The notes: generated by a model not told the origin, from the letters alone. Positions 7,707-16,510 are shown, numbered from the stretch's first letter. The stretch is DNA of 45,572 nt from Rhizobium sp. (GCA_003527225.1 DPXQ01000081.1:65577-111148), one strand, 5' to 3'. Translations and numbers: made by a program.

Positions 7707-8669
7707 ATGACGAGCTTGATGACGAATACCGCTGCGATCGCAGCTCTTGACACTCTGCGTTCGATCACGAGCGCAATGGAGGAAACCCAAAATCGCGTTT
7801 CCTCTGGTTACAGGGTTGAATCGGCTTCCGACAACGCCGCCTATTGGTCGATCGCCACCACGATGCGCTCCGACAACAAGGCGCTTTCCGCTGTACAGGA
7901 CGCTCTCGGCTTCGGCGCCGCCAAGACGGATACCGCCTATACCGGCATGGAGGCGACCGTTAATGTCGTGTCGGAGATCAAGGCCAAGCTCGTTGCCGCC
8001 CGCGAACCGGGTGTCGACAAGGACAAGATCAACAAGGAACTGAAGGAGCTCAAGGCTCAACTGAATTCGATTGCCGAATCGGCATCGTTCTCGGGCGAGA
8101 ATTGGCTCTTCAACGAGAGCACCGCCGCTGTCGGGACCAAGGAAATGATGGGCTCCTTCGTCCGCTCCGCGGATGGCCTTGTCTCGGTTTCGACACTGAC
8201 CTTCGATACCGCCGATTCCGTCCTGATTGACACTGTTGACGCCACGCGTGGCCTGCTGACCAAGGATTATGAAGTCGATGTGACCATCAGCGGCACCGCG
8301 ACCAAGGCAACCTACTTCCTTGTAAGCGCAGGCGGAACGGGCACGAGCGGCAGCGTCATTGAGTTGACCACAACTACCACCGATGACCAGGTCGAAGGCA
8401 TGATTTCGGCCATCGATGCCATCCTTGCGGACATTACCGACGCTGCGGCAACTCTCGGCGCGATCAATATGCGCGTCGAAATGCAGACGAACTTCGTCGC
8501 CGACCTCATGGACGTGATCGATACCGGCGTCGGTCGCCTCGTCGATGCGGATATGAACGAGGAGTCGACCAGGCTCAAGGCCCTTCAGACCCAGCAGCAA
8601 CTCGGCATCCAGGCGCTCTCGATCGCCAACTCGAACTCGCAGAACATTCTGTCGCTGTTCAAGAACTAA
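7707..8669 (+). CDS. flaD: Flagellin D (third flagellin of the cluster)
   Basis: A 320-residue flagellin with the start MTSLMTNTAAIAALDTLRS. The in-frame start 60 bp upstream would add 20 residues with no flagellin similarity and would run through the conserved leader, so 7707 is preferred. GAGGGG stands 8 nt before it, and this start gives exactly the same length as the other three flagellins. The central region (about residues 165-235) differs from flaA and flaB, while the C-terminal 60 residues are nearly identical. The letter D follows the S. meliloti order flaA-flaB-flaD-flaC and is an inference from position. Confidence 0.93.
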   Translation: MTSLMTNTAAIAALDTLRSITSAMEETQNRVSSGYRVESASDNAAYWSIATTMRSDNKALSAVQDALGFGAAKTDTAYTGMEATVNVVSEIKAKLVAAREPGVDKDKINKELKELKAQLNSIAESASFSGENWLFNESTAAVGTKEMMGSFVRSADGLVSVSTLTFDTADSVLIDTVDATRGLLTKDYEVDVTISGTATKATYFLVSAGGTGTSGSVIELTTTTTDDQVEGMISAIDAILADITDAAATLGAINMRVEMQTNFVADLMDVIDTGVGRLVDADMNEESTRLKALQTQQQLGIQALSIANSNSQNILSLFKN

Positions 8670-8723
8670 GAAGAGAGGCGGGCTCAACGCCTTCCTTTCC
8701 GAGAAGACGGAACAACCATTCGA

Positions 8724-8760
8724 CGCCGCGGCCCGCACAAGGCCGCGGCGTTTTGCGTTT
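8724..8760 (+). terminator. Rho-independent terminator after flaD
   Basis: A 10-bp stem CGCCGCGGCC (8724-8733) / GGCCGCGGCG (8741-8750), 7-nt loop, followed by TTTTGCGTTT. Confidence 0.9.
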
Positions 8761-8954
8761 CCGGCCCGCCGGTGTTCCGCGGAAACGCATTGCGAATTTT
8801 GGCCCCGATACGTTGATGACTTGTTTACAGAGTTTAACAAATCCTTTATTGCGTTAACCACTTGTTAACCTTCTTGTCGTTAAGAAATTATTAACAACGT
8901 CGGGTCAGCCGCCAGGGCAAACAGCTGGCTGATAAGCATGATGCAGTCCGTCGT

Positions 8955-9004
8955 TGCCGGTAGCGTATTTGAATCCGGCATGTCCCGTAGACCTTAGTGG
9001 GGCA
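8955..9004 (+). promoter_or_regulatory. flaC leader: conserved hairpin plus SD-pairing strand
   Basis: Hairpin I is TGCCGG (8955-8960), a 14-nt loop and CCGGCA (8975-8980). TGTCCC (8981-8986) can pair with GGGGCA (8999-9004) at the ribosome-binding site. ATG at 9009. The loop and the spacer differ in length from the other three leaders, yet both helices are kept. The AT-rich stretch 8810-8900 upstream holds several TTAACC/GTTAA words and probably the promoter. No gene is seen between flaD and flaC. Confidence 0.6.
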
Positions 9005-9008
9005 ATCA

Positions 9009-9971
9009 ATGACCAGCATCATGACCAACACCGCCGCAATGGCGGCTCTACAAACTCTCCGAACCATCGACTCGAACATGCAAGAGACGCAGGCGCGTAT
9101 CTCCTCCGGCTACCGCGTTGCGACCGCTGCGGACAACGCCGCCTACTGGTCGATCGCAACCACGATGCGCTCTGACAACGCCGCACTGTCTACCGTGCAG
9201 GATGCCCTCGGACTCGGTGCCGCCAAGACAGACACCGCCTATACCGGCCTTGAATCGGCTGTCGAAGTCGTCACGGAGATCAAGTCCAAACTCGTCGCCG
9301 CACGCGAACCGGGCGTCGACAAGGGGAAGATCAACAAGGAACTCGCCGAGCTGAAAAACCAGCTCGCGGCAATCTCCGAATCTGCATCATTCTCCGGTGA
9401 GAACTGGCTGTACAACACGTCGACCGCGGCGCCCGGAACGAAGGAGATTGTTGCCTCCTTCAACCGCGCCACCGACGGAACCGTCTCGGTTACGACTCTC
9501 GCATTCGATATCGCCGATTCCGTGCTCATTGATACGAATAACGCCAACTACGGCGTGCTGACGCGGGGCGTATCGGTCCAACAGCCATCGGGCACAACCA
9601 CCACGACCGCCACATATTTCCTGATTAACGTCAACTCGACGACTTCGGCGACAGGCACCGAGGTGATGTTGACCGACAGCACGGGCTACGACGTACTGGA
9701 CGGCATGATCAGCGCCGTGGACCTGGTGCTTCAGCAACTGACCGATTCCGCCTCGACTCTTGGTGCGATCACGAGCCGTATCGAGATGCAGGATGAATTC
9801 GTGTCGACCTTGATGGACGTGATCGACAAGGGCGTGGGCCGCCTCGTCGATGCCGACATGAACGAGGAATCGACGAAGCTGAAGGCGCTGCAGACGCAGC
9901 AGCAGCTTGGCATTCAGGCGCTTTCGATCGCCAATACCAATGCCGAAAACATCCTCACTCTGTTCAAGTAA
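9009..9971 (+). CDS. flaC: Flagellin C (fourth flagellin, most divergent)
   Basis: A 320-residue flagellin starting MTSIMTNTAAMAALQTLRT. An in-frame ATG 12 bp upstream falls inside the ribosome-binding-site region, so 9009 is preferred. The D0/D1 ends are kept (ISSGYRVATAADNAAYWSIA; C terminus IANTNAENILTLFK), but this paralogue differs most from the other three: VEVVTEIKSKLV instead of NVVSEIKAKLV, and a distinct central region. It probably makes a minor filament component. The letter C follows S. meliloti order and is inferred. Confidence 0.93.
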   Translation: MTSIMTNTAAMAALQTLRTIDSNMQETQARISSGYRVATAADNAAYWSIATTMRSDNAALSTVQDALGLGAAKTDTAYTGLESAVEVVTEIKSKLVAAREPGVDKGKINKELAELKNQLAAISESASFSGENWLYNTSTAAPGTKEIVASFNRATDGTVSVTTLAFDIADSVLIDTNNANYGVLTRGVSVQQPSGTTTTTATYFLINVNSTTSATGTEVMLTDSTGYDVLDGMISAVDLVLQQLTDSASTLGAITSRIEMQDEFVSTLMDVIDKGVGRLVDADMNEESTKLKALQTQQQLGIQALSIANTNAENILTLFK

Positions 9972-10296
9972 TCGATCCGCAACGGACCGGAGTTGAAAAC
10001 TTACCTCTCTACCGTGCCGCCGGTCATCGGCATAAGGTGGAACCGTTGGACCGCGCAACTGCCCTGGCGCGGTCCAACACATTCATCCTCGCACAAGTTT
10101 GAGATTTTAGCGTCCGCGAAGGCATGCGTCAGGCTTGGGCCGCGTCGCACGAGCGAGGGACTTCCAGGTCCTTCCGAGAACTGAGGTTGGCAGTGGGTGT
10201 CATGATGAGATGCAGTCTGGAGATATTCGGCCCCTTCTACCCGGGGGTGGTCCATGAAGGCCAGCTACCGACCGTCGCCTTTGGAGGCGAAAGCGA
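9972..10296 (+). other. Intergenic region between flaC and the motBC operon
   Basis: No gene is seen. A 12-bp stem at 10045-10056 / 10067-10078 (GTTGGACCGCGC with GCGCGGTCCAAC, 10-nt loop) ends the flaC unit, although no T tract follows. The remainder (10079-10296) should hold the promoter of the fliH-like/motB/motC operon; no clear consensus was recognised. Confidence 0.55.
10045..10078 (+). terminator. Terminator-like hairpin after flaC
   Basis: A perfect 12-bp stem with a 10-nt loop, 73 bp after the flaC stop. It lacks a T tract, so it may act as an RNA stabiliser rather than an intrinsic terminator. Confidence 0.6.
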
Positions 10297-10947
10297 ATGA
10301 GCATGCCGCTTGCGCACTACCTGAAGGATTTTTCAAAGCCTGCGAATGGTCCGGCCGGCATCGGCGGCGCTGATTTCACCTCCTCCGATCCCGAGCCCTT
10401 CGATCTTGATTTCGCGGTCGCGAACGCGCCGGAGCCTGTTGATCTGGAAAGTGAGAGGCGCGCAGCCTATGCCGAAGGCTATGAGACAGCCGAGCAGGCG
10501 CTCCAGGAAAAGTTCGAAACCGAGCGCCAGTCGCTTCTCGAGGCGCACGCCCGTGAATTGGACGACCTGCGGCAAAAATTCGAAGCCGAAGCGACGCAGG
10601 CCATCGCCGGGGGAATCCAGAAGCTCGCCCTGGAGATTGCCTATGCCGTCAGCGATCAGACGGCCGTCGCGATCGCGCCGCTGATCTCCGAGCAGATTGC
10701 CGCAAAAGCGGTGAGCGACCTCGCTGATCTCCTTCGCACTGCCATCCTTTCCGGCGAGGCCGGAACGGTCACCGTCAAAGGGCCGAGCAGCCTTTTCGAC
10801 GCGCTGGTTGGCAACATGCCGGAAGTAGCCGGAAGCCTGCGACATGTGGAGGCCGATGATCTCGATTTGTCGGTCGATATCGGCGAAACCGTGCTGGTGA
10901 CGCGCATATCGGCCTGGACCGCTAGCCTGAAGAAAGTGCTGGGATGA
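10297..10947 (+). CDS. FliH-like protein (candidate export-ATPase regulator)
   Basis: A 216-residue soluble protein. Residues 1-50 are acidic and Pro-rich. Residues 53-105 form a long charged helix (RRAAYAEGYETAEQALQEKFETERQSLLEAHARELDDLRQKFEAEA). The C-terminal half is a compact domain ending DDLDLSVDIGETVLVTRISAWTASLKKVLG. That order, an AYAEGYE-type helix then a C-terminal domain with an acidic beta-hairpin and a final helix, is the layout of FliH/SctL, the peripheral-stalk partner of the export ATPase FliI. Sequence similarity is weak, so this is inference. It overlaps motB by 4 bp, far from where fliI would be. Many rhizobial genomes carry it as a hypothetical protein. Confidence 0.6.
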   Translation: MSMPLAHYLKDFSKPANGPAGIGGADFTSSDPEPFDLDFAVANAPEPVDLESERRAAYAEGYETAEQALQEKFETERQSLLEAHARELDDLRQKFEAEATQAIAGGIQKLALEIAYAVSDQTAVAIAPLISEQIAAKAVSDLADLLRTAILSGEAGTVTVKGPSSLFDALVGNMPEVAGSLRHVEADDLDLSVDIGETVLVTRISAWTASLKKVLG

Positions 10948-12206
10948 GCGACAGCGAAAATCACCACCACGGCAAGAACGAGATTGTCATCATCAAGCGC
11001 CATGGTGGCGGCGATCATGATAGCCACCATGGCGGAGCCTGGAAGATCGCCTACGCCGATTTCATGACCGCGATGATGGCATTCTTCCTGGTGATGTGGC
11101 TCGTCAACGCCGCGAATGAGGAGACGAAAGCCTCTGTGGCGAGCTATTTCAATCCGATCAAGCTATCGGACGAAAAACCGACCGAGAAAGGCCTGAAAAA
11201 GCCGGTCGATCAGGCCGACGGCGAGCAGAAACAGGAAAAGTCCAAGCAACAGGCGGATCAGCAGACGAACGGATCCGCGGCGGCCACGGGCGAAGATCAG
11301 ACCGCGACGTCAGGGGACCAGTCCAACTATTCCGAAGCCGACTTCTTCGAAAACCCCTATTCGGTCCTTGCCGAAATCGCCCAGGAGGTCGGGCAGCAGG
11401 CGAATGTGAGCGCAAAGGGCGAGGGCGGCGCCAGCGATTCCGGCCCTTCGACCGGCGCGCAAGGCGGCGAAGCCTACCGAGATCCCTTCGATCCGGATTT
11501 CTGGACCCAGCAGGTCCAGACCGCCAAAGGTCCGCCCGGTGAACCGAAATCGCCTGATGCGACCGAGCCCGCACAAATGGCGGAGGCCGCCAAAGCAGGG
11601 GAGACGGACACGGCGCAGACCGAACAGCGGGTTGCCATTGCAGTTCCGCGCGAAAAACCCTTGCAGGCCGACGCCCTCACAGAAAAGGTCGATCCGGACG
11701 CGGCCGTAGCCAAGGGTCCCGAGGCTCAGCAGCAGGCCAGGGAAAAGGCCGCCGGCGACCTGAAGAAGGCAATCGAGAAGGAGATCGGCGGTCTGGCCGG
11801 CAAACTTGCCGAAGGGCTTGTCGTCACACCTTCCGAGGGCGGCCTGCTCGTCACCATCTCCGATCAGCTTGACACGCCGATGTTCAATATTGGCTCCGCC
11901 GTGCCGCGCAAGGAGCTGGTTCTGGCAATGGAGAAGATCGGCAAGCTGCTCGAAAGTCGGAAAGGCGCGATCATCATTCGCGGCCATACGGATGGCCGAC
12001 AGTTCAAGGGAACGGAAAACGACAACTGGGGCCTGTCCATGGCGCGCGCCCACAGCGCCTATTACATGCTCGTGCGCGGCGGCCTATCCGAAGGCCGGGT
12101 ACAGCAGGTCTCCGGCTTCGCCGACCGCCGTCTGCAGATACCCGATGATCCTCTCGCCGGTGCCAACCGCCGGATCGAGATATTGATCCAGTCGGACCAA
12201 GGATAG
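10944..12206 (+). CDS. motB: Flagellar stator protein MotB
   Basis: A 420-residue stator subunit. The transmembrane helix with the essential proton-binding aspartate is clear: GAWKIAYADFMTAMMAFFLVMWLV, with Asp39. The C-terminal OmpA-like peptidoglycan-binding domain occupies about residues 290-415 (FNIGSAVPRKEL, then GHTDGRQFKGTENDNWGLSMARAHSAYYML, NRRIEI). Between them lies a very long hydrophilic linker (about residues 70-280) rich in Gln, Glu, Ala and Lys, longer than in enterics but usual in rhizobia. MotA, its partner, is not in the window. N-terminal His-rich stretches (HHHG, HDSHHGG) are present. It is coupled to the preceding gene by a 4-bp overlap. Confidence 0.96.
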   Translation: MSDSENHHHGKNEIVIIKRHGGGDHDSHHGGAWKIAYADFMTAMMAFFLVMWLVNAANEETKASVASYFNPIKLSDEKPTEKGLKKPVDQADGEQKQEKSKQQADQQTNGSAAATGEDQTATSGDQSNYSEADFFENPYSVLAEIAQEVGQQANVSAKGEGGASDSGPSTGAQGGEAYRDPFDPDFWTQQVQTAKGPPGEPKSPDATEPAQMAEAAKAGETDTAQTEQRVAIAVPREKPLQADALTEKVDPDAAVAKGPEAQQQAREKAAGDLKKAIEKEIGGLAGKLAEGLVVTPSEGGLLVTISDQLDTPMFNIGSAVPRKELVLAMEKIGKLLESRKGAIIIRGHTDGRQFKGTENDNWGLSMARAHSAYYMLVRGGLSEGRVQQVSGFADRRLQIPDDPLAGANRRIEILIQSDQG

Positions 12207-12210
12207 CATC

Positions 12211-13500
12211 ATGACGCGGCTGAAGCTGCCCCTCCTTTGCTCCGCTCTCCTTGCCCTGGGCCTCGCGGGCTCGGGGCAAAGCCACGCGGAAGACATGGAA
12301 ACGATCGCACCCTACAAGATGCTGCGCTCGCTTCAGTTCGTTCAGGATTCCGTCGTTTTGGGTGATCACTCGGCCGCGGAAATGCAGCGTTTCATGCTGG
12401 CGACAATCGACAAGCGGCTCAGGCAGGCGGATGCCTCGGTGTTCGATAATACCGACAACGTCGATGCCGCCCTGATCTATGCCATGAGCGGCGGCAATCC
12501 GGCCACGCTCGAATATCTGGCTGCGCGCGATGTGAACGGCAATTTCGATAGCCGGGTCTCGGAAGCGCTACGGAAATATCTGGGTGGCAAGGGCGTCCTC
12601 GTTGCCAAGTCCCTTGCCGAGATGGTGCCCGAATACAAGGATACGAAGATCGCGCCATACCTGGCGCTCGTTGCAGGCAATGTCACGATCGTGAACGATC
12701 CGGTCGGTGCGCTCAAATTCTACGACTGGGCTCGACTGACGGCGCCGGGAACTATCGTCGAGGAGGCCGCGCTTCGCCGCTCGCTTGCGGTCGCCGTCGA
12801 GGCAGGCATGGTTGAAAGGGCGGCGGGCTATGCCAATCGCTATGCCCGCCGCTTCCTTCATTCGCCCTATGCGAGCCAGTTTGCGGATATCTTCGTCCAG
12901 CTTGTCGTTGAGCACTACGATGCGCTCAACGCCCAGGATGTTCATGCAACGCTTGGCTATATGGATAGCGACCGCCAGCGCGAAGTCTACCTGAGGATCG
13001 CGAGAAGTGCCGCGATCAAGGGCAAGAACGACCTCGCGCGCCTGGCGGCGGAGCGTGCCAAGATGTTGTCCGGGTCGGCTGAGGGTGCCGATGCTCTCGC
13101 AGCCCTTTACGGCGGTCTCGCCGATATTCCGACATCCGACGTCGTTTCCGCCATCGAAGCCATATCCGACATTCCGGATGCGCTGCTGTCGCCGTCTGAT
13201 CGGGCTCTGCGGTCCGCGGCCGAAGCAATCGCGCAGGAGGTCCTGCGCAAGCCGGAACCGGCAAGTTCCGCGCAAGTCGAAAGTCCTAATGTAGAATGGC
13301 CGAACGATTTGGCGGTGATAGCTGACAACCCTGCTGATGTGGCAGCCGATCCGGTCGGAACGGCGCCTGCGACGACGGCAGCCGAGGTGAGAAGCGAGAC
13401 TCCGAATACTGACCCCGAATTTCGCACATTTGTCGATGCCGGCCGCTCGAAGCTGGATGAAATCGACAGTCTGCTGGAAAAAGAAAGCGCTGTGAAATGA
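12211..13500 (+). CDS. motC: Periplasmic motor protein MotC
   Basis: A 429-residue secreted protein with a signal peptide (residues 1-26, cleavage near SHA-ED). The body is mostly helical and repeat-like (residues 40-350, APYKMLRSLQFVQDSVVLGDHSAAEMQRFML onward). A low-complexity Ala/Pro/Glu tail follows. In S. meliloti MotC is a periplasmic protein that interacts with MotB and is needed for rotation; it is specific to rhizobia and relatives. It lies 4 bp after motB and overlaps fliK by 4 bp. Its proposed chaperone gene motE is at 2204-2737. Confidence 0.9.
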   Translation: MTRLKLPLLCSALLALGLAGSGQSHAEDMETIAPYKMLRSLQFVQDSVVLGDHSAAEMQRFMLATIDKRLRQADASVFDNTDNVDAALIYAMSGGNPATLEYLAARDVNGNFDSRVSEALRKYLGGKGVLVAKSLAEMVPEYKDTKIAPYLALVAGNVTIVNDPVGALKFYDWARLTAPGTIVEEAALRRSLAVAVEAGMVERAAGYANRYARRFLHSPYASQFADIFVQLVVEHYDALNAQDVHATLGYMDSDRQREVYLRIARSAAIKGKNDLARLAAERAKMLSGSAEGADALAALYGGLADIPTSDVVSAIEAISDIPDALLSPSDRALRSAAEAIAQEVLRKPEPASSAQVESPNVEWPNDLAVIADNPADVAADPVGTAPATTAAEVRSETPNTDPEFRTFVDAGRSKLDEIDSLLEKESAVK

Positions 13501-15053
13501 TCGACATCGGTATTGCAGGAAAAGTCCCGTCCGCAGATCTTTCCGTGAAAGCAGGCTCGGCGGCGTCCTCGGGATCGGGTGAGAAGGCAGGCGGCGGCGG
13601 CGATTTTTTCGACGCCTTGGCTGATGCAGGTCATCAGGGCCGAAAGATTGGCGGCGGCGAGAGAGGCAAGCAGCATTCGAACGGCACAAAGGCGGGCGAG
13701 AGCGCGGACGCAGGCGCAATGGTTGAAGCTGATGCTGAAGACAACAGCGTGCCCGGTTCGGCGAAGCCGATCATCGAGATTTCGGGAAGAAATCGGCACG
13801 CTGCTACCACCCAACCGCCCGTCGTTGATGCAGACGCGCTGAATCTCCCCTCGGAGAACCAGCGCGAAGAAGCGGAGACGCAATCTGCCTCTTCTCAGGC
13901 CAGGATCGCGAAGCGGCTTGCCAAGGATAATGCCATGGCGGCTTCGATCAAGAATGGTGCCGCTCCCGACGCTGGGCAGATCGGCACGGTCGGCGAGGCA
14001 GTGGATTCGGGCAAGGTCGAAAAGACGATATCGTCGAAGGGCCGGGATGCGGCTCAAGGCACGGGGACGGATGCAGAAGACGACCGCCTGGTGACTGATT
14101 CCGGGGTGAATGATGTTCTTTCGCTGCTGACAGGGAGCAAAGCGGAATTGGCACAGGCCGGACTTGCCGCAGGCCAGGCGGCGAGCGCGACTTCGGTGAA
14201 GCCTGACCGTAGCGAGAAAGGCCAAACTTCTTCCGAGGAGAGCCTCTCGGCGCTGAAGTCGCTGACCTCCACGATCTCGGATACCGCCACTGGCCCGGAT
14301 GCACCGGATGGTGCCGCGGAACCACAAGGCGATGCCGATCATGCCTTCCGGTTCGTTCGCGCCGACGGCAAGGGTCAGTCCCTGTCGATGCGGGTCGCGG
14401 CGGCCGAGGATAAGCCGACGCACTTCGAGACCGGTACGGCGAACGAAGGCGGGCAGACCGTGGCCGTCCTCGATGCCCGCCGTTATCTGGCTCCAGCCTC
14501 CAATGCAGCCAGCATCACCGCGGCGATGGTGGCTGATAGTGAATGGGCGCACGCGATGCAGCCCGGTTCAGAATTGGCGAATGCGCTGACGCAGTCGAAT
14601 AGCGGCAAGGTCGTCAATACGCTGAAGATCCAGATGAGCCCGATCGAGCTTGGAAATGTGACCGCGACATTGCGGCTGACGGGCGACGAACTGACGGTCC
14701 ACCTGACGGTCGAGAATCGTGCGGCCTTCAAACACCTGAACGATGATCAGAGCGATATGCTGAGGGCCCTTCGGTCCCAGGGCTTTGCCGTCGATCAGAT
14801 CCAGATCAGCCTTTCGAGCGCAGCCGACCGGGGCGCCTCCGATACGGGGCAGAGCGGTGCGCAGGGGCAACAGGCCCCACAGGGCGGCGGACAGAACGGG
14901 ACGGGCGGCGGTGGCCGGCATGAGCCCTTCACGCAGCCAGACAGAGGCGGTACTGCAATGGGAAGGACTGGCGATGATGCAGGCACGGTACAGACGGTTG
15001 GTGGTGATGCCGGCACTGCTGGTGGCCTTCGCCCTGACCACGTCTATATCTGA
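13497..15053 (+). CDS. fliK: Flagellar hook-length control protein FliK (formerly MotD)
   Basis: A 518-residue protein. The first 350 residues are low-complexity and rich in Ala, Gly, Ser, Asp and Lys, as expected for the molecular-ruler part. The conserved Flg_hook domain is at about residues 370-445 (LKIQMSPIELGNVTATLRLTG, then FKHLNDDQSDMLRALRSQGF). A Gly/Gln-rich tail follows. FliK measures hook length and switches export specificity at FlhB. In S. meliloti the gene at this position was first called motD and later identified as fliK. Its end overlaps the start of the transglycosylase gene by 80 bp. Confidence 0.9.
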   Translation: MIDIGIAGKVPSADLSVKAGSAASSGSGEKAGGGGDFFDALADAGHQGRKIGGGERGKQHSNGTKAGESADAGAMVEADAEDNSVPGSAKPIIEISGRNRHAATTQPPVVDADALNLPSENQREEAETQSASSQARIAKRLAKDNAMAASIKNGAAPDAGQIGTVGEAVDSGKVEKTISSKGRDAAQGTGTDAEDDRLVTDSGVNDVLSLLTGSKAELAQAGLAAGQAASATSVKPDRSEKGQTSSEESLSALKSLTSTISDTATGPDAPDGAAEPQGDADHAFRFVRADGKGQSLSMRVAAAEDKPTHFETGTANEGGQTVAVLDARRYLAPASNAASITAAMVADSEWAHAMQPGSELANALTQSNSGKVVNTLKIQMSPIELGNVTATLRLTGDELTVHLTVENRAAFKHLNDDQSDMLRALRSQGFAVDQIQISLSSAADRGASDTGQSGAQGQQAPQGGGQNGTGGGGRHEPFTQPDRGGTAMGRTGDDAGTVQTVGGDAGTAGGLRPDHVYI

Positions 15054-15558
15054 TGCGGAAGCCTCCACAGGGGCTTGTGAGCGCGAAATACAGGCCGCCG
15101 CAGCGAAGTATTCGATACCTGAAGGCATCCTCTATTCCGTCGGTTTGACGGAAACGGGACGCAAGGGATCGCTTCAGCCTTTCGCGATGAACGTGGAAGG
15201 CAAGCCGATGTTCTTCGATAGCGAGGGTGAGGCCATCAGTGCTTTCGTTGCCGCGAGGCAGAGTGGCGCGAAACTCATCGACGTCGGCTGCATGCAGATC
15301 AACCAGCACTTTCATGGGGAGAACTTTGCCTCCGTGCAGGCCATGTTTGATCCGCGAAAGAATGTCGATTACGCCGCGAAGTTCCTCGTGAACCTCCATA
15401 GCCGCCACGAGACATGGACGATGGCGGTAGCCAGATACCACGCGGGGCCGAATAACGACCCCGCCCAGAAGAGATATGTCTGCCGGGTGATTGCGAATCT
15501 GGTTGCGACAGGCTACGGAAACTGGACGTCAAACGCCCGAAAATTTTGTAGTGAATAG
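14974..15558 (+). CDS. Soluble lytic transglycosylase, flagellum-associated
   Basis: A 194-residue SLT-family protein. A signal peptide (MQARYRRLVVMPALLVAFALTTS...AEA) precedes a lysozyme-like domain with catalytic Glu60 in YSVGLTETGRKG and the family motif VGCMQIN, then ARYHAGPNN. The start at 14974 (or 14977) is chosen because GGAAGGA stands just before it and the signal peptide follows at once; longer upstream frames lie inside fliK. It cleaves peptidoglycan, probably so the rod can pass the cell wall, because the FlgJ-like protein of this cluster (25440-25994) has no muramidase domain. SltF of Rhodobacter sphaeroides is a functional precedent. Confidence 0.88.
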   Translation: MMQARYRRLVVMPALLVAFALTTSISDAEASTGACEREIQAAAAKYSIPEGILYSVGLTETGRKGSLQPFAMNVEGKPMFFDSEGEAISAFVAARQSGAKLIDVGCMQINQHFHGENFASVQAMFDPRKNVDYAAKFLVNLHSRHETWTMAVARYHAGPNNDPAQKRYVCRVIANLVATGYGNWTSNARKFCSE

Positions 15559-15838
15559 CAATTACAGGTTGTAGGTGACGCAAATCACCATATTTGGCGT
15601 GAATGTGACCGTAATTGGGGCAAAATATGTCCGGCAAGCAGGTTGTTAACCATCTGTTAATTTATCCACCGGAAATTAGTGCCTGTCTTCGGTGATAGCC
15701 ACTAGATGTAGATCAAATCACCACTGAATTCTTAATCAACTATTAATACCCATCATTAACTTTCACCAGTTGTCGCTGATTCCTGCGATTCGTACCGATA
15801 GTGCATCGAGGCACCCACACTGATTCGGAGGCGGACGA

Positions 15839-16510
15839 ATGATCGTAGTGGTTGATGAGCGTGAGCTTGTAAAAGAAGGGTACACGTCCCTGTTTGGGCG
15901 TGAAGGCATTCCATCGACCGGATTTGATCCGGCGGAATTCGGTGAGTGGGTGAATACGGCGGCTGATAGCGATATCGCGGCAGTCGAGGCCTTCCTGCTC
16001 GGGCAGGGTGAACGGACCATGGAATTGCCGAGGGCAATTCGCGACCGGACGATGGCCCCGGTTATCGCGGTCAGCGACCAGCCCTCGCTCGAGGCGACCT
16101 TGGCGCTGTTCGATTGTGGCGTGGACGATGTCGTGCGCAAGCCGGTTCACCCCAGGGAGATCCTTGCCCGTGCGGCGGCAATCCGCCGGCGTCTGAAGGC
16201 GATTACGAACTTCACCGAGATCGGCCCGATCAGGGTCTTCTCCGATGGTCGCGATCCTGAAATATCCGGCGAAGTCTTCCCCTTGCCGCGCCGCGAGCGC
16301 CGCATCCTGGAATACCTGGTCGTCAACCGCGGGCGTCGCGTTTCGAAGTCCCAGATCTTCAATGCGATTTACGGCATCTTCGATGAGGAAGTCGAAGAAA
16401 ATGTGGTCGAAAGCCACATCAGCAAGCTTCGCAAGAAGCTTCGCAAGAAGCTTGGTTTCGATCCGGTCGATTCCAAGCGCTTCCTTGGTTACTGCATAGA
16501 CTGGAGCTGA
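15839..16510 (+). CDS. rem: Orphan OmpR-type flagellar regulator (Rem/FtcR type)
   Basis: A 223-residue response-regulator-like protein with a receiver-like N-terminal domain (residues 1-118) and an OmpR/PhoB winged helix (residues 125-223, with [29 protein letters not shown] and [15 protein letters not shown]). The receiver is degenerate: the phosphoacceptor position in [13 protein letters not shown] holds no Asp (Glu50 is closest), although the acidic pair near residues 6-7 and Lys in VVRKPVHP remain. No sensor kinase is adjacent. The same position in S. meliloti encodes Rem, activator of later flagellar genes; the Brucella orthologue is FtcR. Start has GGAGG just upstream. The 280 bp before it are AT-rich and should hold its promoter. 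Confidence 0.9.
   Translation: MIVVVDERELVKEGYTSLFGREGIPSTGFDPAEFGEWVNTAADSDIAAVEAFLLGQGERTMELPRAIRDRTMAPVIAVSDQPSLEATLALFDCGVDDVVRKPVHPREILARAAAIRRRLKAITNFTEIGPIRVFSDGRDPEISGEVFPLPRRERRILEYLVVNRGRRVSKSQIFNAIYGIFDEEVEENVVESHISKLRKKLRKKLGFDPVDSKRFLGYCIDWS

Noticed and set aside
7689..8861. A 390-codon open frame on the minus strand across flaD
   Set aside because: It lies opposite a clear flagellin gene. Similar long antisense frames occur opposite flaB and flaC, because GC-rich codon bias keeps the opposite frame open. No domain is recognisable.
5079..9971. CRISPR-like or tandem-repeat array because of recurring blocks
   Set aside because: The recurrence comes from four paralogous flagellin genes and their leaders. 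There are no short regularly spaced direct repeats.
13107..14552. A 481-codon minus-strand frame opposite motC and fliK
   Set aside because: It is Arg/Gly-rich with no domain, no ribosome-binding site, and complete overlap with two well-supported genes.
16424..16455. Tandem 12-bp repeat within the rem-type gene (AAGCTTCGCAAG twice, then AAGCTTGG)
   Set aside because: It encodes [11 protein letters not shown] in the winged helix. From memory relatives have the same length with related basic residues here, so a recent duplication is not needed.
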